From Fidelibacterota bacterium 408169 (lineage in GTDB: Bacteria; Fidelibacterota; Marinisomatia; Marinisomatales; TCS55), in the NCBI GenBank assembly GCA_002256485.1, contig NNSG01000005.1, positions 1-64,000 on the forward strand: 64,000 bases of DNA. Reading direction: 5' to 3'. Positions 8,959 to 17,611 of this stretch are shown piece by piece; positions within the stretch are counted from its first letter, which is position 1, and the number at the start of each line of letters is the position of its first letter. The position numbers and the translations under genes are program-made. The notes below the pieces were generated by a model. That model did no database searches. It was given only the letters and a program-made list of their open reading frames with translations, and was not told the DNA's origin.

Positions 8959-9426
8959 ATGGAAAAAGTCACCTTAACTGTTAACGGCTTTACGCAATCG
9001 GTATTGGTTGAATCTCATGAAACGATTCTGGATACCTTACGCAATCGACTCAACTTAACTGGCACAAAAAAATGCTGTGATGAAGGTACATGCGGCAGTT
9101 GTACAATACTAATGGATGGGAAACCAGTTTTGGGATGTTTGACCCCTACCTTGCGTTGTGTTGGCAAAGAAATTCTCACTATCGAAGGAATAAGTTCAGG
9201 TGAAAGTTTACATTTGGTTCAAAAACATTTAGTCAAAAGTTTAGGCCTACAATGTGGTTTTTGCACACCAGGTGTTGTAATGACGGCTATTCCTTTTCTC
9301 GAAGAAAATCCACATGCTTCACGAAATGAAATTAAGGAAAGCCTTTCCGGGAATCTCTGCCGTTGCACCGGATATAAAAAAATTATAGATGCTGTGGAAA
9401 ATGCCGCGGAAGAGATGCGCTCATGA
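8959..9426 (+). CDS. hcrC: 4-hydroxybenzoyl-CoA reductase gamma subunit, [2Fe-2S]
   Basis: A 155-residue iron-sulfur subunit of the xanthine oxidase family. The plant-type cluster is bound by the cysteines of KKCCDEGTCGSCTILMDG plus C in VLGC. The second cluster is bound by QCGFCTPG and NLCRCTGY. It passes electrons between the molybdenum and flavin subunits. The stop overlaps the start of the large subunit by four bases, and the FAD subunit follows, giving the order gamma-alpha-beta. The HBA-CoA reductase identity comes from the [4Fe-4S]-bearing flavin subunit and the benzoyl-CoA pathway context; alone this protein could belong to other CO-dehydrogenase-like enzymes. Confidence 0.9.
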   Translation: MEKVTLTVNGFTQSVLVESHETILDTLRNRLNLTGTKKCCDEGTCGSCTILMDGKPVLGCLTPTLRCVGKEILTIEGISSGESLHLVQKHLVKSLGLQCGFCTPGVVMTAIPFLEENPHASRNEIKESLSGNLCRCTGYKKIIDAVENAAEEMRS

Positions 9427-11699
9427 CCGGAGCGATTGGCAAACCAACACCTTATATCGATGCTGTACAAAAAGTGACCGGACAGGCCATGTATGCAGAT
9501 GATTATAAATTTCCCAATATGGTTTATGTCTCTTGTCTGCGCAGTACAGAATCTCATGCAAAAATAAAATCTCTGGAACTAAAGAAAGCGGAAGCATCTC
9601 CGGGCGTTATTGCTATCGTAACAGGAAAGGATATTCCTGTACCATTTGGTGTCTTATCCATAAGTAGAGATGAAACAGCTATGGCCATTGAGAAAGTTCG
9701 CTACCAAGGCGAAATTGTAGCAGCTGTTGCTGCAGAAACGATTGAAGCCGCCGAAGCAGGAGTGAAATTAATCAATGTGGAATATGAACCCCTAACCGAG
9801 TTTTTTACACCACAAGATTCATTAAAAACGTGTACCCCAGATGAGCAGATTCATGCCCATACTAAAGATCATAAAAATATCCACAAAACAGCAGAACTTC
9901 GTTTTAACGAACCAGAAAAAGAATTAGAAACAGCAAAACATAAACAAACGGGGGAATTCAAATTTGCCGGTGTCACCCACGGATTTACGGAACCCCATTC
10001 CGCTGTAGCCATGTGGAATGGCGATGAAACTCTCACAATTATTTCTGCAACACAAGTCCCCCACTATCTACAGAAAAATCTATCAAAAGTTTTGGGACTT
10101 CCATTACATAAAATTCAAGTAAAAAAGCCAGTATTGGGTGGTGGATTTGGTGGTAAGAGCGACCCATTCCCCCATGAGATGATTGTTTCTTTTCTTTCAA
10201 AGAAAATAAAACGTCCTGTAAAATGCACTTTTTCTCGGGAAGAAGTATTTATTACACATCATGGTCGCCACCCAACTGAAATTAATATGTCACTCTCATG
10301 TGATGCTGGTGGAAAAATAACAGCGCTGGATGCAGATATCATAATTGATGGTGGCGCTTATGGCAGTTTTGGCGTAGTAACATCCTATTATAACGGAGTG
10401 CTGCTTCAAGGCCCGTATGAAATAAACAAATTCGGATTTCGAACACGAAGAACGTATACGAATAAACATCAATGCGGCGCCATGCGCGGACATGGTGCAG
10501 TTAACCCAAGATACGCGGTAGAAACACTTTTAGATATGATGGCCCACAATATGAAAATGGATCCCTGCGATTTAAGGGAAAAGAACTTTTTATCGGAACA
10601 TTCATCTACAGTTGGAGAATTTCGAATCACCAGTAATGGTATCCGTGATTGTATTGCTGCTGTACGGAAAAAATCCGATTGGGACAGTCGATATGGGAAA
10701 CTTCCCTACGGCCATGGATTGGGTGTGGCTTGCGGTTTTTTTATCAGCGGTAGCGCCTTACCAATTCTATGGAATCGTTATCCACAAACAGTGGTTCACG
10801 CTAAACTGGATTTTGATGGGCGGATTGTAATGTTTAGCGGTGCAAGTGAGATTGGACAAGGCAGCGACACCTTATTGGTACAAATAGCGGCTGAAGAATT
10901 AGGTATCCCAATGGATTTTGTTCAAGTGGAAGTCGCTGACACCAAAACAACGCCGGTTGATTTAGGCAGTTACTCCAGTCGTGTTACTTTTATGGTGGGG
11001 AATGCAGCAAAAACAGCTGCATCTAATATCCGAAATGAAATGGTGAAAGCAATATCAAAAGAAAAAGATACTACGGCGGAAAGTTTGATTTTTAGGAATG
11101 GTCGCATTTTTACTAAAGACAAATCCCTTGATATCACTTGGGAAGAAGGTGTGGAAATGGCTATGGCAGGACGGGGTGCTTTTGTTGAAAGTGGATTTTA
11201 TATTTCACCAAAATTGGGCGGAAATTTCAAAGGTGCCGGTGCGGGTTTAAGTCCATCATATAGTTTTGGCGCATTTATTTCTGAAGTGGAAGTCAACCCG
11301 AAAACAGGTGAAACAAATGTGATAAAAGTTTGGGGTGCTCATGATTGTGGAAAAGCATTGAACCCCCTCGCCGTCGAAGGGCAAATCGAAGGCAGTATTC
11401 ACATGGGATTGGGACAAACTATGTCCGAAGAAATGCGTTATAAAAATGGTCAGCAATTGAATGCCAATTTTTTTGATTATCGAATCCCATCCAGTTTAGA
11501 TACACCAGATATGGATGTGACCATTATCGAATCCAACGATCCGGAAGGTCCATATGGCGCTAAAGAAGCAGGCGAAGGTCCCATTCACCCCGTATTGCCA
11601 TCCATCGGAAATGCGGTGTTTGATGCAGTGGGCGTTCGCATGATGGAACTTCCCATTACGCCGGATAAAGTACTGAAAAAAATAAAAGAGAATGTATAA
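9423..11699 (+). CDS. hcrA: 4-hydroxybenzoyl-CoA reductase alpha subunit, molybdopterin
   Basis: A 758-residue molybdenum hydroxylase large subunit. The N-terminal KVTGQAMYADDY is the usual family opening. Cofactor and active-site stretches include GGGFGGKSDPFPHE, AMRGHGAVNPRYAVE, GASEIGQGSDTLL and GPYGAKEAGEGP, the last containing the glutamate equivalent to the catalytic Glu of xanthine dehydrogenase. In 4-hydroxybenzoyl-CoA reductase this subunit reductively removes the phenolic hydroxyl to give benzoyl-CoA. It overlaps hcrC by four bases and hcrB by one. Direction of catalysis (reduction rather than hydroxylation) is inferred from the partner subunit and neighbours. Confidence 0.9.
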   Translation: MTGAIGKPTPYIDAVQKVTGQAMYADDYKFPNMVYVSCLRSTESHAKIKSLELKKAEASPGVIAIVTGKDIPVPFGVLSISRDETAMAIEKVRYQGEIVAAVAAETIEAAEAGVKLINVEYEPLTEFFTPQDSLKTCTPDEQIHAHTKDHKNIHKTAELRFNEPEKELETAKHKQTGEFKFAGVTHGFTEPHSAVAMWNGDETLTIISATQVPHYLQKNLSKVLGLPLHKIQVKKPVLGGGFGGKSDPFPHEMIVSFLSKKIKRPVKCTFSREEVFITHHGRHPTEINMSLSCDAGGKITALDADIIIDGGAYGSFGVVTSYYNGVLLQGPYEINKFGFRTRRTYTNKHQCGAMRGHGAVNPRYAVETLLDMMAHNMKMDPCDLREKNFLSEHSSTVGEFRITSNGIRDCIAAVRKKSDWDSRYGKLPYGHGLGVACGFFISGSALPILWNRYPQTVVHAKLDFDGRIVMFSGASEIGQGSDTLLVQIAAEELGIPMDFVQVEVADTKTTPVDLGSYSSRVTFMVGNAAKTAASNIRNEMVKAISKEKDTTAESLIFRNGRIFTKDKSLDITWEEGVEMAMAGRGAFVESGFYISPKLGGNFKGAGAGLSPSYSFGAFISEVEVNPKTGETNVIKVWGAHDCGKALNPLAVEGQIEGSIHMGLGQTMSEEMRYKNGQQLNANFFDYRIPSSLDTPDMDVTIIESNDPEGPYGAKEAGEGPIHPVLPSIGNAVFDAVGVRMMELPITPDKVLKKIKENV

Positions 11700-12625
11700 T
11701 GGAATATTATCACTCTCCTGATTCTATAAAAGATGCTCTTTCAATGGCCAGGGAATTTGACGGTAACTTCATTTATTTTGCAGGAGGAACAGATGTTCAG
11801 ATTTATCGAAAACAAAAGTTAGAAAAAAATGAACATATTATAGATTTAAAATCAATTCAAGATTTAAATTCCATTTCAATGAAGGATGAAGTGCTTTCAT
11901 TGGGTGCAATGACGCCATTAGATGACATCATTAAATCAAAGGAAATACAGAATTATTTTCCCCTTCTTATGGAAGCTGCAAAATCCGTTGCAACACCTGT
12001 CATTCGTAAAACAGCGACTATTGGTGGAAATTTATTGGTAAGAAACAGGTGCACCTTTTATAATCAATCACAGGAATGGCGTAATGGCGTAGGATCCTGC
12101 TTGCGCGATGTTGGAGACATTTGTCAGGTTACAGGTGGAAATAATGATTGTTATTCCCGAAACGTATCCGATACTGCAGCAGCCTTAATTGCACTTAATG
12201 CTGAAATCACATTGATTAATTCAAATGAGATGACACAAAAACCACTTAAAGACATTTACCTGCCGTGTGGTATAAAATTTCACGATTTAGATAATAAAAA
12301 TATTTTAACACAAATACATGTACCCTTTAGGCCAAAAAAATGGTGGTATAAAAAATTGCGAGTGCGGAAAACATTGGATTTTACTTCATTGACTATCGCT
12401 GCCACAGTTGATAATGATGACATGGCTCGTATTTGTCTGAACGGTGTTTCCATGGCGCCCATTTTGATTGAAGAATCGTTAGACACTTTGACGATTGAAA
12501 GTCTTATTAAACAAGCTCGTAAAAATTGCAAAACGGTTGATAATGATTTAATGCCATTGAAATATAGACGAGAAATGATAAATGTATTTTTGGAAGAATG
12601 GTGGGAATATGAGCATCATAAATAA
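11699..12625 (+). CDS. hcrB: 4-hydroxybenzoyl-CoA reductase beta subunit, FAD and extra [4Fe-4S]
   Basis: A 308-residue FAD-binding subunit of the xanthine oxidase family with FAGGTDVQIYRK and TIGGNLLVRNRC flavin motifs. Between them and NVSDTAAALIALNA lies an insertion carrying four cysteines, C118, C134, C142 and C151, spaced 16, 8 and 9 residues apart. As I recall it, this spacing is that of the [4Fe-4S] loop in Thauera HcrB, a feature peculiar to 4-hydroxybenzoyl-CoA reductase and absent from ordinary xanthine oxidase flavin subunits. That cluster is thought to allow low-potential electrons to enter for reductive dehydroxylation. It overlaps hcrA by one base. Confidence 0.92.
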   Translation: MEYYHSPDSIKDALSMAREFDGNFIYFAGGTDVQIYRKQKLEKNEHIIDLKSIQDLNSISMKDEVLSLGAMTPLDDIIKSKEIQNYFPLLMEAAKSVATPVIRKTATIGGNLLVRNRCTFYNQSQEWRNGVGSCLRDVGDICQVTGGNNDCYSRNVSDTAAALIALNAEITLINSNEMTQKPLKDIYLPCGIKFHDLDNKNILTQIHVPFRPKKWWYKKLRVRKTLDFTSLTIAATVDNDDMARICLNGVSMAPILIEESLDTLTIESLIKQARKNCKTVDNDLMPLKYRREMINVFLEEWWEYEHHK

Positions 12626-12640
12626 AGAATATACCTTTGT

Positions 12641-13966
12641 ATGAAGAATATGTCATTTCCATTAAATGAAAAGATTCTTGATAAATTACTTATAGAAAAA
12701 GAAATAGATCTTCGTCGTGTAAGCATTCGAGAACTGGGACTGCTCGTAAATGATTTATCGGCTCAAACGGAAACAGATTTTATCCGTATGGAGTTTGGAA
12801 TTCCCGGATTACCAGCAGATCGCATCGGGCCCGAGGAAGAAATTCGCGTATTAAAAGAAAATAATAAACTCCCTTCCACATATCCGCCTTTTGATGGAAT
12901 ACCAAAGCTAAAAAAAGCTATTTCTAACTTTACTAAACTATTTTTGAATGTAGATGTTCAACCACAGAATTGTATACCAACTGTTGGGGCAATGCATGGG
13001 TGTTTAATCAGCATGGCAGTTGCGGGACGCAGAAAGCCTGAAGCAGATACAATTCTATTTCTGGACCCGGGGTTTCCGGTAAATAAACTGCAAACCAAAT
13101 TTCTGGGATTACAAACAGAATCAATTGATATATATGATCATAGAGGTGAAAATCTTCTTAAAAAACTTGAGGAATTATTTTCAACCGGTAAAATTGGCGG
13201 AATTCTTTGGTCGAATCCCAATAACCCAACTTGGGTTTGCTTAACGGAAGAAGAGTTGGAGGGAATTGGAAAACTGGCCACTGAATACGATGTAATCTGT
13301 ATTGAAGACGTATCTTATTTTGGAATGGATTTCAGAAATGATTACAGCATCCCGGGGCAACCCCCATTTCAACCTACAGTTGCCCATTATACTGATAATT
13401 ATTTTATTGTTATGTCCAGTTCAAAAATATTCAGTTACGCGGGTCAGAGAGTGGGATTCACAATCCTCTCCCCTGAATTAAGTAAAAAGAAATATCCCCA
13501 TTTAAAAAAATATGCCGATACAGATATAGTTGGTTATGCTTTTATTCATGGTGGAATTTATCCAACCACAGCTGGTGTACCCCAAACAACTCAGCATGCA
13601 CTTACAGCATTACTGGAAGCAGTATGTGACGGTAGCTACGATTTTATGGATAAATTACACAGTTATGGAGAAACAGCTTCAATAGTTAAAGATATATTCA
13701 TATCAAATGGATTTGAGTATGTTTATGACGATATGGGTGAAGAAATTGCTGACGGTTTTTATTTTACAATTAAATGGAAAAGAATGACAGGAGAAAGTCT
13801 TCTTCATAGTATGCTACTTTTTGGAATGGCAGGGATTCCCATTAGCACGACAGGCTCTATAAAAGAAGGTATACGTATTTGCGTATCATTACTTAAAGAA
13901 GAAGATTTTGAGGAATTGAAGAGTAGAATATCTGCCTTGGCCAAATACTTAAACATTAAAAAATAA
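12641..13966 (+). CDS. PLP-dependent class I/II aminotransferase
   Basis: A 441-residue fold-type I aminotransferase. The substrate/PLP region SNPNNPTWVCL, the aspartate of CIEDVSYFGMD, and the Schiff-base lysine in MSSSKIFSYAGQRVGF are all present. It follows hcrB by 16 bases and is the last gene of the first operon. It may convert an aromatic or branched amino acid into a 2-oxoacid that feeds the oxidoreductase encoded 200 bases downstream; this is inference. The protein is somewhat longer than standard aspartate aminotransferases (about 400) and resembles uncharacterised pyridoxal enzymes rather than a named one. Confidence 0.88.
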   Translation: MKNMSFPLNEKILDKLLIEKEIDLRRVSIRELGLLVNDLSAQTETDFIRMEFGIPGLPADRIGPEEEIRVLKENNKLPSTYPPFDGIPKLKKAISNFTKLFLNVDVQPQNCIPTVGAMHGCLISMAVAGRRKPEADTILFLDPGFPVNKLQTKFLGLQTESIDIYDHRGENLLKKLEELFSTGKIGGILWSNPNNPTWVCLTEEELEGIGKLATEYDVICIEDVSYFGMDFRNDYSIPGQPPFQPTVAHYTDNYFIVMSSSKIFSYAGQRVGFTILSPELSKKKYPHLKKYADTDIVGYAFIHGGIYPTTAGVPQTTQHALTALLEAVCDGSYDFMDKLHSYGETASIVKDIFISNGFEYVYDDMGEEIADGFYFTIKWKRMTGESLLHSMLLFGMAGIPISTTGSIKEGIRICVSLLKEEDFEELKSRISALAKYLNIKK

Positions 13967-14167
13967 CTTCATATTTTAATAGCAAAATGTCAGGGTGTTC
14001 TTGACAGATTTAATATTCATAGATTAGTTCGCTCTAGTTTTTTCAAGGTCTAATACATTGAAAAACTGGGTAAAATATAATAAATTCTATAAAAAGATAT
14101 GCTTATCTTATTATGTATTTGATTTCAATAATGAATAAATATACAAATTGTCAGTTCAAGTCATTTT
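13967..14167 (+). promoter_or_regulatory. AT-rich intergenic region, likely promoter of the oxidoreductase operon
   Basis: Two hundred non-coding, very AT-rich bases separate the aminotransferase from the next gene set. A TTGACA hexamer lies at 14001-14006, but I see no convincing matching -10 box, and FCB-type promoters differ from the E. coli consensus. No strong terminator hairpin is visible. The gap is large enough to start a separate transcript. Confidence 0.35.
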
Positions 14168-14437
14168 ATGCTTAAACCTATCAAGAAATATAATTCAGTA
14201 GAAGATGTGCTTATCGATGCAATTACTGAAGAAGAATACGCTGAATATTGGTATACGCAGGCAGCAGAAATGGTTCCGGATCCGGTATTGAAATCTACAT
14301 TAATTACCTTGGCTGCCATGGAAGCTGATCATGCATTGCAATTAAAATACTGTCTGGATCTTGCTAAAGCACAGCAAATGGTAAATGAAGGCATCATGTC
14401 ATCTTTTGGAGAGAACCCATTACAAGAGGAGACCTAA
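14168..14437 (+). CDS. Small ferritin-like (rubrerythrin-half) protein
   Basis: An 89-residue acidic helical protein. EEEYAEYWYTQAAEMV and LAAMEADHALQL supply one E..Y/A and one E-x-x-H helix, the pattern of half a rubrerythrin four-helix di-iron site, so a homodimer could build a full site. Family identity is moderate. It lies six bases before the ferredoxin subunit of the 2-oxoacid oxidoreductase. A protective role against oxygen or peroxide for that oxygen-sensitive enzyme is plausible but inferred. Confidence 0.6.
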   Translation: MLKPIKKYNSVEDVLIDAITEEEYAEYWYTQAAEMVPDPVLKSTLITLAAMEADHALQLKYCLDLAKAQQMVNEGIMSSFGENPLQEET

Positions 14438-14443
14438 ATATTC

Positions 14444-14731
14444 ATGGCTAAAATTCGAGGATCAGTAACAATAAATAAGCAATATTGTAAGGGATGTGAA
14501 CTGTGTGTTTACGAATGTCCCCAAGATTCTCTGAAGATGTCGACAAAACTTAATACCAAAGGATATCATTTCGCATTTTTGGCAGAGGACACGTGCACTG
14601 GATGTATTAATTGTGCGTTAGTTTGCCCAGATGCCTGTATTACAGTATACCGTGGAACCAAAAAGAATCAATTATCAACAGTGAAAAAAACTACTAACAG
14701 TTCGAGCAAAATGGCATTGAAAGCCTTATAG
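14444..14731 (+). CDS. 2-oxoacid:ferredoxin oxidoreductase ferredoxin-type (delta) subunit
   Basis: A 95-residue two-[4Fe-4S] ferredoxin. Cluster motifs are YCKGCELCVYECP and CTGCINCALVCPDAC. Proteins of this kind form the delta subunit of four-subunit KorDABC/VorDABC-type enzymes and transfer electrons from the thiamine site to external ferredoxin. It directly precedes the alpha subunit by seven bases. The last 20 or so residues are Ser/Thr/Lys-rich and probably disordered. Confidence 0.88.
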   Translation: MAKIRGSVTINKQYCKGCELCVYECPQDSLKMSTKLNTKGYHFAFLAEDTCTGCINCALVCPDACITVYRGTKKNQLSTVKKTTNSSSKMALKAL

Positions 14732-14738
14732 GAATTTT

Positions 14739-15815
14739 ATGGGTCAGAAACGTTTAATGAAAGGTAACGAAGCTTTAGCTGAAGCAGCCATTCGAGCTGG
14801 AGTTCAGGGATTTTTTGGTTACCCAATAACACCTCAGTCTGAACTTTTGGAATATATGTCAAAGGAGCTTCCTGATCGGGGCGGTACTTTTGTCCAGGCA
14901 GAGAGTGAAATTGCTTCAATCAATATGGTGTATGGTGCTGCCGGGGCTGGTGCAAGGGTAATGACGAGTACCAGTAGCCCCGGATTTAGCCTGATGCAGG
15001 AAGGAATTTCTTATTTAGCCTGTACCGAAATACCTTGTGTTATAGTCAATGTCATGAGAGGTGGCCCGGGATTGGGAACTATACAACCTTCCCAAGGAGA
15101 TTATTTTCAAGCAGTAAAAGGAGGCGGACATGGTGATTATCAACTCATTGTACTCGCTCCAAATAGTGTACAGGAAATGGCAAACTTTGCTTTTTTAGGA
15201 TTTGATCTTGCAGATACATATCGTGTACCTGTATTAATTCTTGCAGATGGTGCGTTGGGTCAAATGATGGAATCGATTGAATTTCCAGATTATGTTGTAA
15301 AAGAGCATTTGACCGATAAATCAGAATGGGCTACTACCGGTAGAATTAATGGAAGGGAACAGCATATTCTCACATCACTTCATCTCCAACCTGAAGAAAT
15401 GGAAATGACCAATAAAATACTCCAACGTAAATACAGGGAGATTGAAGCAAAAGAAGTACGATATGAAACGCTTTTTACCGATGATGCGGATTTACTGATC
15501 GTTGCCTATGGCCTTTCTTCCAGAGTTTCGCACAAAGCGTTGGAACTTGCTAGGAAAGAAGGCTTAAAGGTTGGTTTACTCCGCCCACAAACCCTCTACC
15601 CTTTTCCATCCACTGTTCTTAATAATTTAGCAGAGAAAGTAAAGAAGATTCTGGTTGTAGAAATGAGTGCAGGTCAAATGGTAGAAGATGTTCAATTAGC
15701 TGTAGAAGGTAAAATTCCTGTGGAATTTTATGGGCGGATGGGCGGTATGATACCGCAACCTGATGATATTTTAGATAAATTACGAAAAATGAATGAATCA
15801 ACATTGAATGTATAA
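14739..15815 (+). CDS. korA: 2-oxoacid:ferredoxin oxidoreductase alpha subunit (KorA/VorB-like)
   Basis: A 358-residue subunit with the standard opening MKGNEALAEAAIRAG, then FGYPITPQSELLEYM, AESEIASINMVYGAAGAGAR, and VNVMRGGPGLGTIQPSQGDY. It contributes substrate and pyrophosphate-side contacts of the thiamine-dependent oxidative decarboxylation of 2-oxoacids, producing acyl-CoA, CO2 and reduced ferredoxin. The sequence resembles both 2-oxoglutarate (Kor) and 3-methyl-2-oxobutanoate (Vor) enzymes, and I cannot separate them. In Thauera a 2-oxoglutarate enzyme feeds reduced ferredoxin to benzoyl-CoA reductase; the nearby pathway makes the same role likely here. Confidence 0.9.
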   Translation: MGQKRLMKGNEALAEAAIRAGVQGFFGYPITPQSELLEYMSKELPDRGGTFVQAESEIASINMVYGAAGAGARVMTSTSSPGFSLMQEGISYLACTEIPCVIVNVMRGGPGLGTIQPSQGDYFQAVKGGGHGDYQLIVLAPNSVQEMANFAFLGFDLADTYRVPVLILADGALGQMMESIEFPDYVVKEHLTDKSEWATTGRINGREQHILTSLHLQPEEMEMTNKILQRKYREIEAKEVRYETLFTDDADLLIVAYGLSSRVSHKALELARKEGLKVGLLRPQTLYPFPSTVLNNLAEKVKKILVVEMSAGQMVEDVQLAVEGKIPVEFYGRMGGMIPQPDDILDKLRKMNESTLNV

Positions 15816-16614
15816 TATGGTTGATGTATACATATCTGAAAGAATATTAACACCTGATAAAAGTATGGATAAAGTTTGGGAACGACCTGACTTATTAATC
15901 GATGTACCAAATCATTATTGTCCTGGCTGCAGTCATTCTGTTGTTCATCGTCTTCTCATGGAAGTTGTCGAAGAATTAGATATTATGGAAAGGACGATCG
16001 GAATCGCACCGGTTGGTTGTTCTGTACTGGCTTATGATTATTTGAATGTAGATATGCAGGAAGCTGCCCATGGCAGAGCAACTGCTTGTGCCAGTGGAAT
16101 CAAAAGAGTATTTCCGGATAAAATTGTATTTACATACCAGGGAGATGGAGACTTGGCTGCTATTGGTACTTCAGAGACCATTCATACTGTTAACAGAGGT
16201 GAAAATATCGTAATGGTATTTATCAATAACGGTATCTACGGTATGACAGGTGGACAAATGGCACCGACAACATTGGAGGGAGCAAAAACATCCACATGTC
16301 CAGAGGGCAGAAATTTAGACCTAATGGGGCATCCTATTAAAATTGCCGATATGATTGCCTTGCTGGATGGTGCTTATTATGTTACAAGGCAAGCAGTGCA
16401 TAACTCAAAAACTGTACGTAAAACAAAGAAAGCACTGCTCAAAGCGTTTCAATATCAGATAGATGGCAAAGGCGGTACCAGTTTTGTGGAGATTGTATCT
16501 AATTGTCCATCCGGTTGGAAGATGACTCCCCTTGAAGCAAACGATTGGTTAGCAAAAAACATGTTTGAATATTATCCTCTTGGAAATATTAAAATTCCCC
16601 AGAAAGAAGAGTAA
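15808..16614 (+). CDS. korB: 2-oxoacid:ferredoxin oxidoreductase beta subunit, thiamine diphosphate-binding
   Basis: A 268-residue beta subunit. Motifs are HYCPGCSHSVVHRLL, the APVGCSVLAYDY block, HGRATACASGIKR, and the thiamine/Mg motif GDGDLAAIGTSE followed by NNGIYGMTGGQMAPTT. The first ATG (15808) overlaps the alpha-subunit stop by eight bases; an in-frame ATG at 15817 just after that stop is an equally possible start. It pairs with the alpha, gamma and delta subunits to form the enzyme. Confidence 0.9.
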   Translation: MYNMVDVYISERILTPDKSMDKVWERPDLLIDVPNHYCPGCSHSVVHRLLMEVVEELDIMERTIGIAPVGCSVLAYDYLNVDMQEAAHGRATACASGIKRVFPDKIVFTYQGDGDLAAIGTSETIHTVNRGENIVMVFINNGIYGMTGGQMAPTTLEGAKTSTCPEGRNLDLMGHPIKIADMIALLDGAYYVTRQAVHNSKTVRKTKKALLKAFQYQIDGKGGTSFVEIVSNCPSGWKMTPLEANDWLAKNMFEYYPLGNIKIPQKEE

Positions 16615-16617
16615 GCC

Positions 16618-17205
16618 ATGAAAACTGAATTAATCATTGCTGGTTTTGGTGGACAAGGTGTTTTATCCCTTGGTATGACATTGGCCTATGCAGGCATGCT
16701 GGAAGGAAAAGAAGTTACATGGATGCCCAGTTATGGACCGGAAATGCGGGGAGGCACTGCTTATTGTGTTGTTATTATTTCCCATAAAAGAATCAGTTCG
16801 CCAATCATTAGTCGTTTTGATACACTTATTGTCTTGAACCAACCTTCATTGGATAAATTTGAAAAAGATGTCAAAACCGGCGGTAGCATTTTTTATGAAG
16901 AAAATAATATAATTAATTCCCCAACTAGGGATGATATTTCTATACACAGCATTCCCGCTGTAGAAGAAGCTGTACAATTGAAAAATGTAAAAATAATGAA
17001 TATGATTCTACTGGGGTCATATTTAGAGTTGAACCCAATATTAGATGTCGATTCAATTATTAAGGCATTAAAAAAAGTGCTTCCAAAACAACGTCATAAT
17101 CTAATTCCTGTTAATGAACAAGCCTTGATTAGGGGAGCTGAAATGGTAAAGGGGTATTCAAATCAATATAAATATTCTGATATTACTGTCGATTCATTGA
17201 TATAG
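16618..17205 (+). CDS. korC: 2-oxoacid:ferredoxin oxidoreductase gamma subunit
   Basis: A 195-residue gamma subunit with the characteristic opening ELIIAGFGGQGVLSLGM and the MPSYGPEMRGGTAYC block. It begins three bases after the beta subunit and ends the operon; a long inverted repeat follows at once. All four subunits of a KorDABC-type enzyme are therefore present and complete. The stop is TAG, showing that TAG is used as an ordinary terminator in this genome. Confidence 0.9.
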   Translation: MKTELIIAGFGGQGVLSLGMTLAYAGMLEGKEVTWMPSYGPEMRGGTAYCVVIISHKRISSPIISRFDTLIVLNQPSLDKFEKDVKTGGSIFYEENNIINSPTRDDISIHSIPAVEEAVQLKNVKIMNMILLGSYLELNPILDVDSIIKALKKVLPKQRHNLIPVNEQALIRGAEMVKGYSNQYKYSDITVDSLI

Positions 17206-17226
17206 TAAAGAATCGATACTCTCTTT

Positions 17227-17279
17227 GTTAACCAAAGTCAGATTCTTCTTTCGGTTTGGAAAATCTGAGTTTGGTTAAC
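17227..17279. terminator. Bidirectional hairpin between korC and the toxin-antitoxin pair
   Basis: GTTAACCAAAGTCAGATT (17227-17244) pairs with AATCTGAGTTTGGTTAAC (17262-17279) at 17 of 18 positions around a 17-base loop. It lies between convergent genes, directly after korC and before the end of the antitoxin gene, so it probably terminates or stabilises both transcripts. No T-run is present, which weakens a classic intrinsic-terminator reading. Confidence 0.6.
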
Positions 17280-17284
17280 AGTGA

Positions 17285-17611
17285 TTAATAATTTGAAACA
17301 ATTCGATAATCAAGAATGTCAGGACTTTTCATCAGTAACTCCAATAGCACTTTTGTTGCGCCAGTGGGAATTCGTTTTCCTTGCTCCCATTGTTTAACAG
17401 ATGATGAACTAACATTCAATAATTTTGCGAATACACTTTGACTTAAATGCGTTGATTCTCTAATGTGTTGTATATCTTTTGCGCTTAATTCAACTTTCGG
17501 AATTTCTATACCGAGAAGTTTCAGTTCTTTAGCTGTAAAAGAAGTTTTCTCACCACTATTTATCAAATCCTGGACAGTACTTCCAATTGCATTTTTTATT
17601 GATTCTCTCAT
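17285..17611 (-). CDS. HigA-type antitoxin, XRE helix-turn-helix
   Basis: A 108-residue DNA-binding antitoxin. The C-terminal half holds a Cro/CI-type helix-turn-helix: LSQSVFAKLLNVSSSSVKQW then EQGKRIPTG. It follows the toxin gene with no spacing (toxin TAA then ATG), the toxin-first order of HigBA-like type II modules. It should bind and neutralise the toxin and repress the operon through the palindrome at the toxin start. Confidence 0.87.
   Translation of the reverse strand: MRESIKNAIGSTVQDLINSGEKTSFTAKELKLLGIEIPKVELSAKDIQHIRESTHLSQSVFAKLLNVSSSSVKQWEQGKRIPTGATKVLLELLMKSPDILDYRIVSNY

Noticed and set aside
14001-14030. Sigma-70 promoter from TTGACA upstream of the oxidoreductase operon.
   Set aside because: Only the -35-like hexamer is convincing; no -10 box at proper spacing, so it is kept only as a low-confidence region.
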